DNA of 64,000 nt. Origin: Paraglaciecola sp. L3A3 (lineage in GTDB: Bacteria > Pseudomonadota > Gammaproteobacteria > Enterobacterales > Alteromonadaceae). Shown in pieces: positions 28,698 to 36,753 of this stretch; positions within the stretch are counted from its first letter, which is position 1, and each line of letters starts with the position of its first letter. The stretch spans positions 3,703,501 to 3,767,500 of the forward strand of contig NZ_CP047023.1 of the NCBI RefSeq assembly GCF_009796765.1, given 5' to 3'. The notes beneath the pieces are model-generated. The model searched no databases. It was not told the origin of the DNA and saw nothing but the letters and a program-made list of their open reading frames with translations. Both the position numbers and the translations under genes were made by a program.

Positions 28698-30119
28698 TTA
28701 ATGACACACCTTAAACTGTTTACATGCAAAGGAATAACTTATCGGTTTAACTCGATTAAATGCCGCCATTTTGTTATTCATAAACGACTTTTCAAATGTC
28801 GCAATGCGCTGAAAGTATTGCTCTAAAAGTACTTTTTTGGTTTGCTCATCAAGGAAAGAATAACTTAGCGAATTAGCCCCTAGTTTGACCAATTCAGACC
28901 AAGACAAATTAAAATTTGTCACCGCTGTATAGTATTCATCTGTCATATTCGAATCCCACATACCTCTATCATCAGTAGACAGAGCTACAGGTATACCTAA
29001 ACGTAAATACTCAGCAAAAGGGTGTTGAGCGTAATCATCCACATATTCCAACAGCAAGTTACTGATCAGGTTTATTTCAATCAAATATTGGTTGTAGCGC
29101 ATAAGCAGAAGCGTATCAGGATCACCTTGTAAATTAATGCCATGACCAATACGACTGGCACCTAACAACAAGGTATCTCGTATATGTTGATTAGGCTCAT
29201 CTGACTCTCCCGCATGAATAGACAAATTGACCCCATGGTATTGATGTCTTAGTTGTCTCAGTGTCGGTAAAAAGCGCAAAGGATGGCCTTTTTCGTTATC
29301 TTCACGGCCCACCATATCTAGCCCTACATATAATTTGGGGTGTGTGGCTACAAACTCGTACATCCATTTCAAGCCCTCTTCTGCATTAGGAAGAAAGCGC
29401 ACTAATGCATATTGCAAGCGTACTGTTACACCTGTTGCTAACGCATCTTTTTGGGCAAAACGATCTAGATATAATTGGTAAACCTCTTCGCTTTCGAAGG
29501 GGCTGCCATCTGAATGTACATAACCTCTCACCCCTGCATCGGTTTCTAAATAAGTTAATCCTTCCGCCCCAAATGCTTGCATATTTTTTACAATTAAATT
29601 GGCCTGCATATAAGGGTTAGCCATCAAAGAATTAATCCGTGCCCAATGAGTCTGAAAAAACTCATCTCGCCCTTCACTACTTTTATCAAGACGAATACTA
29701 TTTAGCCATGCTTGTTTTTGTTCAGGGTTGAGATCTTGAATTCGTTTATATTCAGACTGCTCACAACTATTCAGTTTTTTATACTCAAACTCTTGAATAT
29801 TAACAAACAACATTAAATACGGAGCATAACCAAATTCGTTGGTGCCATAACCCTTACAGTTATTTATTTTGACTTTGCTGTAGTAGATATAACCCTTTTT
29901 TTCTTGCTCAAGAATTTCTTCATACCACCATTCAGACAAATTAGAGCCTGTTGAATGGTTATGCAAATCCCCCCCTTTGGGCAAAGCATATAAAAAGGTA
30001 TACATCTGTTGCGCTGAAGCTGTTTGTTTGAATTTTTCAAACTCATCATCAAATGTATTGGCGTAAACAGCAGTAACTAAATTCACACACAAGATAGTTA
30101 GTAAATAAACCACTTTCAT
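28698..30119 (-). CDS. Exported adenosine deaminase-like protein
   Basis: 473 residues from ATG 30119, chosen because TTTGGAG lies 8 bases upstream and a signal peptide (ending VYA) follows directly. The amidohydrolase/adenosine deaminase motifs are PKGGDLHNHSTGS, LSIHAGESDEP near residue 300, GHGINL, and STDDRGMW with the catalytic Asp pair. This arrangement with a signal peptide resembles the ADGF/CECR1-type secreted deaminases. It would convert adenosine to inosine outside the cytoplasm. The gene lies downstream of the purine nucleoside permease-type gene by 45 bases, probably in one operon for nucleoside salvage. Confidence 0.83.
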   Translation of the reverse strand: MKVVYLLTILCVNLVTAVYANTFDDEFEKFKQTASAQQMYTFLYALPKGGDLHNHSTGSNLSEWWYEEILEQEKKGYIYYSKVKINNCKGYGTNEFGYAPYLMLFVNIQEFEYKKLNSCEQSEYKRIQDLNPEQKQAWLNSIRLDKSSEGRDEFFQTHWARINSLMANPYMQANLIVKNMQAFGAEGLTYLETDAGVRGYVHSDGSPFESEEVYQLYLDRFAQKDALATGVTVRLQYALVRFLPNAEEGLKWMYEFVATHPKLYVGLDMVGREDNEKGHPLRFLPTLRQLRHQYHGVNLSIHAGESDEPNQHIRDTLLLGASRIGHGINLQGDPDTLLLMRYNQYLIEINLISNLLLEYVDDYAQHPFAEYLRLGIPVALSTDDRGMWDSNMTDEYYTAVTNFNLSWSELVKLGANSLSYSFLDEQTKKVLLEQYFQRIATFEKSFMNNKMAAFNRVKPISYSFACKQFKVCH

Positions 30120-30164
30120 TACTTTGGCTCCAAAGGACATATTCAATTAAAAAAATAAAAATGG

Positions 30165-31235
30165 TTATTTAATTTGGTACGGCAAAACATTTTCATATTC
30201 ACCCCAATTCGCAATAATTTTTTCGATCACTGTGTTGCCCACCACATAAGCAGCATCCTTAGCGGGATAACCTCCATCAGGATAAGGAGCAGTAATACTC
30301 CAACTGGTCTTTTTATCGGCCGGAGCCATAGTGTAGTTACTCACAGTTCTTAAAACCATAACACGATTAGGATCCACTTTTTTGACCTTAGCCAAACGCA
30401 TCAGAGAGGTTAACGTACCTGAATCTTCCATATTACTGGTCATAAAGTTAGCTGAAGGTCCACCGTACAATTTCAACCAATCGTTAGCCCATTGGTTGAG
30501 ATATTTACCATGCCAATATTTGCTAGCACTCAAGGTATCACCAATAGTAACAAAAGGTGGCTTTTGCCCATTAGGATAAGTTTTATATAAAGCTCGAAAT
30601 TCTTTAATACCCTTAGAATCACTCAGTTTTACATCTTTGGTTTGTGTATACGCCCAGTCAGCCAATTCACTATTTAAGTCAAATGACACCGTATCTAAAG
30701 ACCAGCCCGTTGAAATATCTTCTGGCTCTTCAGCTGGCTCAGTCGCACCTAAAGGAATAATGCCATAGGGCCAAGATTTTGGAATTTCTCGGGCATCAAT
30801 TTGATAAATAAGATCACCATCCACTATGTGTTTAGCCCAAGCTGCACTGCCCAATGACAAATCTTCAGGATCACCACCAGCAATACCGGCAATTAACCAA
30901 TAGGCTTTACTAAGATCAAATCGAGAATCCAGTCCAAGAGCCATAATCGAAGCGGTTGCATTAGGAATCCCACCACCCACACAAATAATTAACACCCCAT
31001 CATCATTTAGATATAAATCATACATGCCTAAAGGAAAATCAAATTTATGTTTGAAGGTACCTCGCTCTAACCAAAGTTGGAGTTCTCCTGCCTCATCGCC
31101 CATTGCGTCACCCACTTCATACATAGTCACCACCACAGCTTTAATGGTTTTGATTTGTGGGGCAGCAAAACTATTTATAGAGCAAGCAGCTAATAAAACA
31201 AAAAAAGCCATTTTGGCTCTATTTAAAAATGACAT
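30165..31235 (-). CDS. Exported purine nucleoside permease (NUP)-family protein
   Basis: 356 residues with a signal peptide ending FAA (residue 25). Segments VVVTMYEVGDAMGDEAGE, ICVGGGIPNATASIMALG, WLIAGIAGGDPEDLSLGSAAW, and NFMTSNMEDSGTLTSLMRL match the NUP family (named for a Candida transporter) and show the nucleoside-phosphorylase fold, with the ME(D)SG substrate motif. Having no membrane helices besides the signal, it is more likely a periplasmic nucleoside-binding or cleaving enzyme than a permease. It is the first gene of an operon with the exported deaminase. Confidence 0.82.
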   Translation of the reverse strand: MSFLNRAKMAFFVLLAACSINSFAAPQIKTIKAVVVTMYEVGDAMGDEAGELQLWLERGTFKHKFDFPLGMYDLYLNDDGVLIICVGGGIPNATASIMALGLDSRFDLSKAYWLIAGIAGGDPEDLSLGSAAWAKHIVDGDLIYQIDAREIPKSWPYGIIPLGATEPAEEPEDISTGWSLDTVSFDLNSELADWAYTQTKDVKLSDSKGIKEFRALYKTYPNGQKPPFVTIGDTLSASKYWHGKYLNQWANDWLKLYGGPSANFMTSNMEDSGTLTSLMRLAKVKKVDPNRVMVLRTVSNYTMAPADKKTSWSITAPYPDGGYPAKDAAYVVGNTVIEKIIANWGEYENVLPYQIK

Positions 31236-31566
31236 TTATAGATTCATCCTAGTCAGTCAATCACAAGTTGACCAGTTGGTCAGCAACCTTTATACCATAC
31301 ATATCATTGTTAATAAAAACACACAATTTTTAAATGACTAACATTAACGTTTTCCCTTTAAAGTTAAAGGATATAGAAGTTATTTTTATTTGAAAAAACA
31401 CATGCTGGGATATTGCGATGACAGCACAAGAGCGAGCTGCCATCAAGCCAACTTAGTGCGTATGCTCTAATTCAGTGCACTTGATGAAATATCCCCTTTG
31501 CGAATAGAAACATGAGCGCTTTATATCTTGATATAAACACTGCATATTATCTCCGAAGAACCTAGA
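31236..31566. promoter_or_regulatory. Upstream region of the nucleoside operon with an operator-like repeat
   Basis: TGACCA (31269-31274) and TGGTCA (31277-31282) form an inverted repeat about 34 bases before the NUP-type start. A leftward TATAAA box lies just beyond it (about 31290-31295). A repressor site overlapping the transcript start is plausible. The remainder to 31566 has no gene. Confidence 0.4.
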
Positions 31567-31938
31567 CTATAGTTTGCTACGTAAAAATTTAGTCATATAA
31601 GGTTTAACTAACATATCCAAACTTGCGGCTTGCTCCGTTGTTGCTTTATTGGGATTAATTGCCTCAATTTCGCCACCAATCACCGCGAGTTCAACCAATA
31701 CTTGTTTCGCTATATCTTCACGATCTAAACCACGAGACAAAATAGTCAATTGCTGAGTCTGTTCAGAGTACATAACGGGCTGTTTAACTTTGGTATTTTT
31801 AAAGACCTTGGCACTTAACACCACACCAGTAATAGATTGAGTCCACTCTTTGGGTACCAACTTAAATAACAATGTCACCTCTTTTTTTGTTAAGGCGTGA
31901 AAAACTTCATTACTGAATTTACCTATTACAAATTTCAT
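31567..31938 (-). CDS. Hypothetical protein (123 aa)
   Basis: A complete small gene with AAGGAT before its ATG. The protein is soluble, without signal peptide or membrane segment, mixed alpha/beta, basic at the end (MTKFLRSKL). No family is recognised. It lies 63 bases after the exported 256-residue protein in the same direction and may belong to that transcript. Confidence 0.6.
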   Translation of the reverse strand: MKFVIGKFSNEVFHALTKKEVTLLFKLVPKEWTQSITGVVLSAKVFKNTKVKQPVMYSEQTQQLTILSRGLDREDIAKQVLVELAVIGGEIEAINPNKATTEQAASLDMLVKPYMTKFLRSKL

Positions 31939-32001
31939 ATTTTATCCTTACTAATATTTAAGTCTCTAGGTTAATTATAGCAAAATAGACTTGTATTCAA
32001 T

Positions 32002-32772
32002 TCATTTTAAAACTGTTTGTTCTAAGTCACCTCTAGCTGTTTTTTTCATCTTATATTTATTGGGTAAAGCTTCACTTAAAATGATACTTAACCACAATGC
32101 TTCGTTTTGGCTTAACTGTGCATCTTTCATTATCTCAGTACAAATTTCAGCTACTTTAGGGTGTTGTTTGACATTACTGCCAATCGACCAACGAGCAGCC
32201 TGAAAAATAACATCTAACTTTGCTTTACGTTCATCTTCGTTTGTTTTTTCAGAGGTTTTATATGCCTTTAATGCGCCAGAATACTCGGCGTAATTTAACG
32301 CAGAAACAATCCGCTTGATGGGTGCAGCTTCGCCCGTTGCAAAAAAGTAATACCATAAGTTATCTAACGTTTTAGGGCTTTTGATATCAATTTCTAAATA
32401 GTTAATGGCTTTGCTATCTAATAAATACTGCGCATCAACCAACTGTAAATAGGCTTTAGACTCATCAGTGTCAGCCAACCAAGCGGCATAGTGAAGAGTT
32501 TGCCTATCTTTTTGATTAAGTACAGATAGAGTTGATAACCACTGGTGGGTTTGTTTAGGGTTGGCAACCAGTATACGGCTTAGAAATACTGCTAGGCTTT
32601 GCTGGTGTTTCCCATCACTTAACATTCCTGATTGACTCAGCTTTTTAACTTGCGAGACAAACTCTTGTTGGGCTGGCGATTTGTAATAGTTAGTCAACCA
32701 CGCTTCTGACTCACCAGCCCATACTGTAAAGCTTAGTGACAATACAACTGTTGTTAGTAATATCCATTTCAT
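32002..32772 (-). CDS. Exported hypothetical protein (256 aa)
   Basis: Signal peptide MKWILLTTVVLSLSFTVWA, then an all-helical chain with several short helical hairpins (for example FLSRILVANPKQTHQWLSTL and LWYYFFATGEAAPIKRIVSA), suggestive of a TPR-like or HEAT-like solenoid. No catalytic motif is seen. It lies 26 bases after the membrane protein gene in the GntR operon. Confidence 0.7.
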   Translation of the reverse strand: MKWILLTTVVLSLSFTVWAGESEAWLTNYYKSPAQQEFVSQVKKLSQSGMLSDGKHQQSLAVFLSRILVANPKQTHQWLSTLSVLNQKDRQTLHYAAWLADTDESKAYLQLVDAQYLLDSKAINYLEIDIKSPKTLDNLWYYFFATGEAAPIKRIVSALNYAEYSGALKAYKTSEKTNEDERKAKLDVIFQAARWSIGSNVKQHPKVAEICTEIMKDAQLSQNEALWLSIILSEALPNKYKMKKTARGDLEQTVLK

Positions 32773-32798
32773 TTCACACTCTCTTGTTAGGTAAAAAC

Positions 32799-33635
32799 TT
32801 AAGCTTTGTAAACACTGTAATCGACTTGATCAAACTTCATCACTTGATAGATATAAAAAACAAATATTTGTAGGTACACACTATAAATGACGTTACCTAA
32901 ATCGCGCATATCCAAGGACGCAAGTATCAAGGAAATAGTCAGGTAGAGTGATGAAAAAATTGCCGACAAAACCAGAAGTTTAAGCACCACAGTAGTTTCA
33001 AATTTTCTATCATTTGTGGCTTTTAACGGATTGTATTTTTTACCATACAGTTTTTGGTAAATGCCAAACCCCAAACCTACATAGATCACGCTGACACCTA
33101 ATATGTTGACTAAACCGGCAAAACCATCGAAAGGATATTGGTTAAAATAAATAATAGTGGCGACACACAAAACATAAGATACAAGGGCACAAATAAGCAG
33201 CGTTTTAGGTACATAATCGGTTAACTTTCTTGGTGTTGAATCAGCGCTACGGTAGATACTCTTATTTTTATCGCGCATCAAATTTAGATAAATAAAACCT
33301 TGTACTGCCAAAAATATCATAGGTATATACTGCAACATTAAGTAGCTAACCAGTACACCTTGATCATCCCATCCAGCCAAGTCATCGGTAGTATTGAAAA
33401 TACTATAAGCAAGAATACCCAATCCTAATGCCACCACTAAGCAATTGAACAAGGCAAATAGTTTAAGCTTGCCTTGTATTACGGTGACATCGATGGGATA
33501 AAGTTTGGGGTAATCAGCACTTGGGCGCTGCATTATTGTTGTATCTATCAAGCCTAAAATTTTTCTAGGAAAATAAACAGAAAGTACAAAAATCTGCCCT
33601 AAAAACACCCCATAAAGTAAATAATTTTGCCACAT
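32799..33635 (-). CDS. Multi-pass membrane protein of a GntR-regulated operon
   Basis: 278 residues from ATG 33635, preferred over an upstream in-frame start because AGGGAC lies just before it and the gntR stop is 10 bases away. About seven hydrophobic helices are visible (for example VVALGLGILAYSIF, MLQYIPMIFLAVQGFIYLNL, LLICALVSYVLCVATIIYF). No transporter motif is recognised. YtrA-type GntR regulators often precede membrane proteins they control; this fits that pattern. Confidence 0.75.
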   Translation of the reverse strand: MWQNYLLYGVFLGQIFVLSVYFPRKILGLIDTTIMQRPSADYPKLYPIDVTVIQGKLKLFALFNCLVVALGLGILAYSIFNTTDDLAGWDDQGVLVSYLMLQYIPMIFLAVQGFIYLNLMRDKNKSIYRSADSTPRKLTDYVPKTLLICALVSYVLCVATIIYFNQYPFDGFAGLVNILGVSVIYVGLGFGIYQKLYGKKYNPLKATNDRKFETTVVLKLLVLSAIFSSLYLTISLILASLDMRDLGNVIYSVYLQIFVFYIYQVMKFDQVDYSVYKA

Positions 33636-33645
33636 GATTTTGTCC

Positions 33646-34026
33646 CTATTTATGACGATTATTAAGTAAACTGTTAAAAGCAATTCGCATCTCTGACTCA
33701 GTCACGCCAGCACTTCTAAAGCTTGATAAGACCTTATCTAGCTCTTCCAAAACCCACTCATTTAAATCAATAACACTATTCTCTTTAGCATTTAGATGAA
33801 TAAAGGTGCCACGATAACCTTTAGTCTGAATGACACCATCACGCTCCAATAATCGATACGCCTTGGCTACGGTCTTGTGGTTAATATCTAAATCATTGGC
33901 TAATTGACGAATAGACGGCAAAGCGTCTCCCGCGACTAATTCACCAGCTAATACAGCCTCTTTTATCTGCTCAGTTAATTGAGTAAATAAAGGCGTGGTA
34001 TGTTCGATGTTTACAGATATTTTCAT
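33646..34026 (-). CDS. GntR-family regulator, YtrA type
   Basis: 126 residues: an N-terminal winged helix (PLFTQLTEQIKEAVLAGEL, LPSIRQLANDLDINHKTVAK, YRLLERDGVIQTKGYRGTF) and a short helical C-terminal part of about 45 residues, the small size of the YtrA subfamily. It is the first gene of an operon with a membrane protein and an exported protein, which it likely autoregulates. The upstream promoter region contains a run of TTTA repeats (about 34103-34128). Confidence 0.87.
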   Translation of the reverse strand: MKISVNIEHTTPLFTQLTEQIKEAVLAGELVAGDALPSIRQLANDLDINHKTVAKAYRLLERDGVIQTKGYRGTFIHLNAKENSVIDLNEWVLEELDKVLSSFRSAGVTESEMRIAFNSLLNNRHK

Positions 34027-34129
34027 TTTACCTCTAGAAACTAATCAACCCCATGACCCACTAGAACAAAGGGTACGACCAGGATATAAAATAATCAAAT
34101 AAATTTATTTATTTATTTGTTTATTTATT

Positions 34130-34356
34130 AACCTGAGTTCTGGATAAGAAGTATCTTAATTTATTATTACAATTCAATAGCTTAATAACATTCCCCCAAA
34201 TCACTTCATCTGAATGCTTACTCGGTGACGAAATTTTTCGTGGATAGCAAGGCGGATTGTCGTACGTAATAACGTGTTATTGCTAGACTCTCCTCCAACG
34301 CGGCTAGGCACAAAAAGAGCGTTATCGAGAGGTTCGGCTTATCCAGTATTCAGGTT
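34130..34356 (+). repeat. MITE-like element, copy C (227 bp)
   Basis: Begins AACCTGAGTTCTGGATAAG and ends CTTATCCAGTATTCAGGTT, near-perfect 19-base inverted ends. TATT flanks both ends, a possible target duplication, though it lies in TTTA repeats. Same orientation as copy A. No ORF. Confidence 0.88.
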
Positions 34357-34547
34357 TATTACTATAAATAATCCATACTTCCCCTGAAATTAAAAGGCAA
34401 TTACAAACATCTTTGTTTACAAACCGGAAGGACGTGTTTTTGTTAGTCTACTGACTCTTGAATTCAAGCTATTTGCAATTTCAATGTCATTGTCTAAATT
34501 TGTTAATAGTCAGGATAAAGAAAAAACAATTTAAAAGGATTAACCTC

Positions 34548-35042
34548 TTGAATAGCAGAACAAAGTTTACAATTGAAGTGTCATCTATTGTTGTTGCTTT
34601 TTGCGCATTTTTTACTGCAACTTTTTTAGGTTATTCAGAGTACTTAGATAAAAGAGCCGCGGTGTTACCAATAATTACAGCCAAAATATCAATAGATACT
34701 GTGCAAAAACCCAACAAATTTACCTTATCTCTGGACAACACAGGATTTGGTGCAGCGAGAATTAGCTATATAAACCTGCTGACGGCAAAAGTTTTAGATT
34801 ACACCTCAATCGAAATTAACGGTGAAACCGAAAAAGTTTTTAGTTCTTGGAACAAAGAGTTTAAGGCTCTAGATAGAGCAATAGTTTTGAAGCCGAACGA
34901 TAGTTACGAAATTTCTATTTTTTTCATTGGCACTGACATGAGTCTAGAAGATTACTTCACGGGCTTCGGATACTCTTTTGAATGTCGATCCGTATACCGT
35001 GAAGTATGTGAAGTGTATGGAGATCAACCAAATAATATGTAG
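34548..35042 (+). CDS. Hypothetical membrane-anchored protein
   Basis: 164 residues if translation begins at TTG 34548, which has AAAGGA at the right distance; an earlier in-frame TTG at 34458 lacks one. One membrane helix (SSIVVAFCAFFTATFLGY) near the N-terminus is followed by a beta-rich domain with the segment FTLSLDNTGFGAARISYINLL, resembling small anchored proteins of unknown function. Nothing in the neighbourhood indicates a role. Confidence 0.55.
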   Translation: MNSRTKFTIEVSSIVVAFCAFFTATFLGYSEYLDKRAAVLPIITAKISIDTVQKPNKFTLSLDNTGFGAARISYINLLTAKVLDYTSIEINGETEKVFSSWNKEFKALDRAIVLKPNDSYEISIFFIGTDMSLEDYFTGFGYSFECRSVYREVCEVYGDQPNNM

Positions 35043-35142
35043 TCGAGTCCATAACATTAGAAGAATAACCATGCTTTATCTTGAGCTTAGAAACCAATAC
35101 TCGTAAGCTAGCTGTATTTTAAAGCAGATAATAAGTAGCATT

Positions 35143-36120
35143 ATGCACGGGGTATTTTTAGATCAACAAACTTTTCGTTCTAATATTTCATTACAGGAAA
35201 TTGAACAACAACTAGACTCGTTAACTAGCTTTCCTATCACTTCCAGTGAACAAGTTGTCTCACGCAGTGAAAATGCCGAGCTCATTATCACTAACAAAGT
35301 AATGTTAACTGCCGATATTCTTAAACAATTGCCTAAACTTAAGCTAATTTGTATCACAGCAACTGGCACTAACAATGTTGACCTAGTGGCAGCAAAAGAG
35401 CTAGGAATAGCTGTGTGTAATGTCAGTGGTTATTCAACCCCTTCAGTCAGCCAATATGTATTCGCGCAAATTCTCGAATATTTTAGCCAAACCAGTCACC
35501 ACAATCTCAATAGCACCCAAGATATGTGGCAGAACAGTGCCACTTTTTGTGTTCATGGTAATGGCTTTAGTGAACTGAGCGGTAAAACATTAAGCATAAT
35601 AGGCTACGGTAATTTAGGCCAAGCCGTTGCCAATATTGGCCAAACATTTGGTATGCAGGTGTTAATTGCAGAAAGACCACAGGCAACCAACATTCGTGCC
35701 GGCAGAGTCAGTTTTGACCAAGCGTTAGAACAAGCAGATGTGTTGACCTTACATTGTCCACAAACCCCAGACACTGAAAATTTAATCAACAGTGAAACTC
35801 TGAGCAAAATGAAACCATCGGCCATGCTAATTAACACCGCTCGTGGGCCACTGGTAAATAGCAATGACTTACTCAGCGCTTTAAACAAGCAACAAATCGC
35901 TTACGCTGTATTAGATGTATTAGAACAAGAGCCACCACCTGCTGATCACGTACTGCTACAAGCTATCTCACAGAAGCAATCAGCTCATCCAGCCACGAAC
36001 CTTAAGATCACTGCTCACATTGCTTGGGGCAGTATAGAAGCACAACAAAGACTATTAAATTTGGTGGCCGATAACATATCCGCTTTTAAACAAGGAAAAC
36101 AGGTCAATCGAGTCGCGTAA
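35143..36120 (+). CDS. D-2-hydroxyacid dehydrogenase (glycerate dehydrogenase-like)
   Basis: 325 residues. The substrate domain has LKLICITATGTNNVDL near residue 67. The NAD motif is IIGYGNLGQAVANI near 150. The family signature appears as DVLTLHCPQTPDT and MKPSAMLINTARGPLVN, and the catalytic Glu and His as VLEQEPPP and ITAHIAWGS. Such enzymes reduce hydroxypyruvate/glyoxylate or related acids; the exact substrate is not evident. The ribosome site is weak. It is a single gene. Confidence 0.87.
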   Translation: MHGVFLDQQTFRSNISLQEIEQQLDSLTSFPITSSEQVVSRSENAELIITNKVMLTADILKQLPKLKLICITATGTNNVDLVAAKELGIAVCNVSGYSTPSVSQYVFAQILEYFSQTSHHNLNSTQDMWQNSATFCVHGNGFSELSGKTLSIIGYGNLGQAVANIGQTFGMQVLIAERPQATNIRAGRVSFDQALEQADVLTLHCPQTPDTENLINSETLSKMKPSAMLINTARGPLVNSNDLLSALNKQQIAYAVLDVLEQEPPPADHVLLQAISQKQSAHPATNLKITAHIAWGSIEAQQRLLNLVADNISAFKQGKQVNRVA

Positions 36121-36235
36121 ACCGCCACAAGATAAGATATCAAATGTATATACATTTGCTATCTTTTGAATATATGTTAGTCTAGTGCAACTGTGAATAC
36201 AGTAATGGGTTAAACAGCATTTTTTGGAGATGATT

Positions 36236-36403
36236 GTGGAAAATAAAAAATCAAAGAAAAAGAATAGCCAACTCATTATTCGCATCAACGATATAGAAAG
36301 AGTTGAATTTGTTGAACTTTGTGAAGAACTAGATACAAGTGCAGCTCGCGAAGTACGTCGTTTTATTCGCAGCTTTGTCGCTGAACATAAACAAGCTGAA
36401 TAG
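36236..36403 (+). CDS. Small ribbon-helix-helix-like protein (55 aa)
   Basis: GTG 36236 has GGAG six bases upstream; an in-frame ATG at 36230 abuts that ribosome site and is unlikely. The protein starts with a Lys-rich tail (MENKKSKKKN), then a strand SQLIIRIND and two helices (ERVEFVELCEELD, AAREVRRFIRSFVAEH), the layout of CopG/Arc-type DNA-binding dimers. It is probably a small DNA-binding protein. It is followed by the Lys-rich mini-gene, with a shared terminator. Confidence 0.6.
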   Translation: MENKKSKKKNSQLIIRINDIERVEFVELCEELDTSAAREVRRFIRSFVAEHKQAE

Positions 36404-36448
36404 CAGATATGTTGCAGCATCTAATTGCATTATTATGGAGAAATATTC

Positions 36449-36562
36449 ATGGCTAAAGCTAAAAAAACACTTAAACAAAAAATCAAATCAAGCAAAGCTA
36501 AAATTGCTAAGCAAAAAAATAAACTAGCTAAACTTAAGAAACAACTTAAAAAAGCTAAATAA
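36449..36562 (+). CDS. Lysine-rich mini-protein (37 aa)
   Basis: ATG 36449 follows GGAG with 9 bases spacing, and a clear terminator follows the stop. The peptide (MAKAKKTLKQKIKSSKAKIA..., ending KLKKQLKKAK) is about half Lys, with Leu/Ile/Ala in a regular pattern, so it would form a single highly basic amphipathic helix. It may be a nucleic-acid-binding, histone-H1-tail-like peptide. No family is recognised. Its coding status rests on ribosome site, terminator and composition. Confidence 0.6.
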   Translation: MAKAKKTLKQKIKSSKAKIAKQKNKLAKLKKQLKKAK

Positions 36563-36567
36563 TATAG

Positions 36568-36592
36568 AAGGGGCTCACTGCCCCTTTTCTTT
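36568..36592 (+). terminator. Terminator after the two small genes
   Basis: AAGGGGC (36568-36574) pairs with GCCCCTT (36580-36586), followed by a T-rich tract. Confidence 0.85.
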
Positions 36593-36753
36593 TTGAATAA
36601 CCGCTAGCTAATACCACTATTTATTAAATTTAAAACTGAGTTTCCAACACTCTGCACTTTTTCTGCGGAAAATATTTTTATCAACAACACTTATATAGGG
36701 TATATTTAGCTTCTAAGCACTTTAAAACATAATAGGTTAACTCAGGCAAATAT

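Noticed and set aside
30165..31235. NUP-family protein as a membrane permease
   Set aside because: It has only a signal peptide and no further membrane helices.
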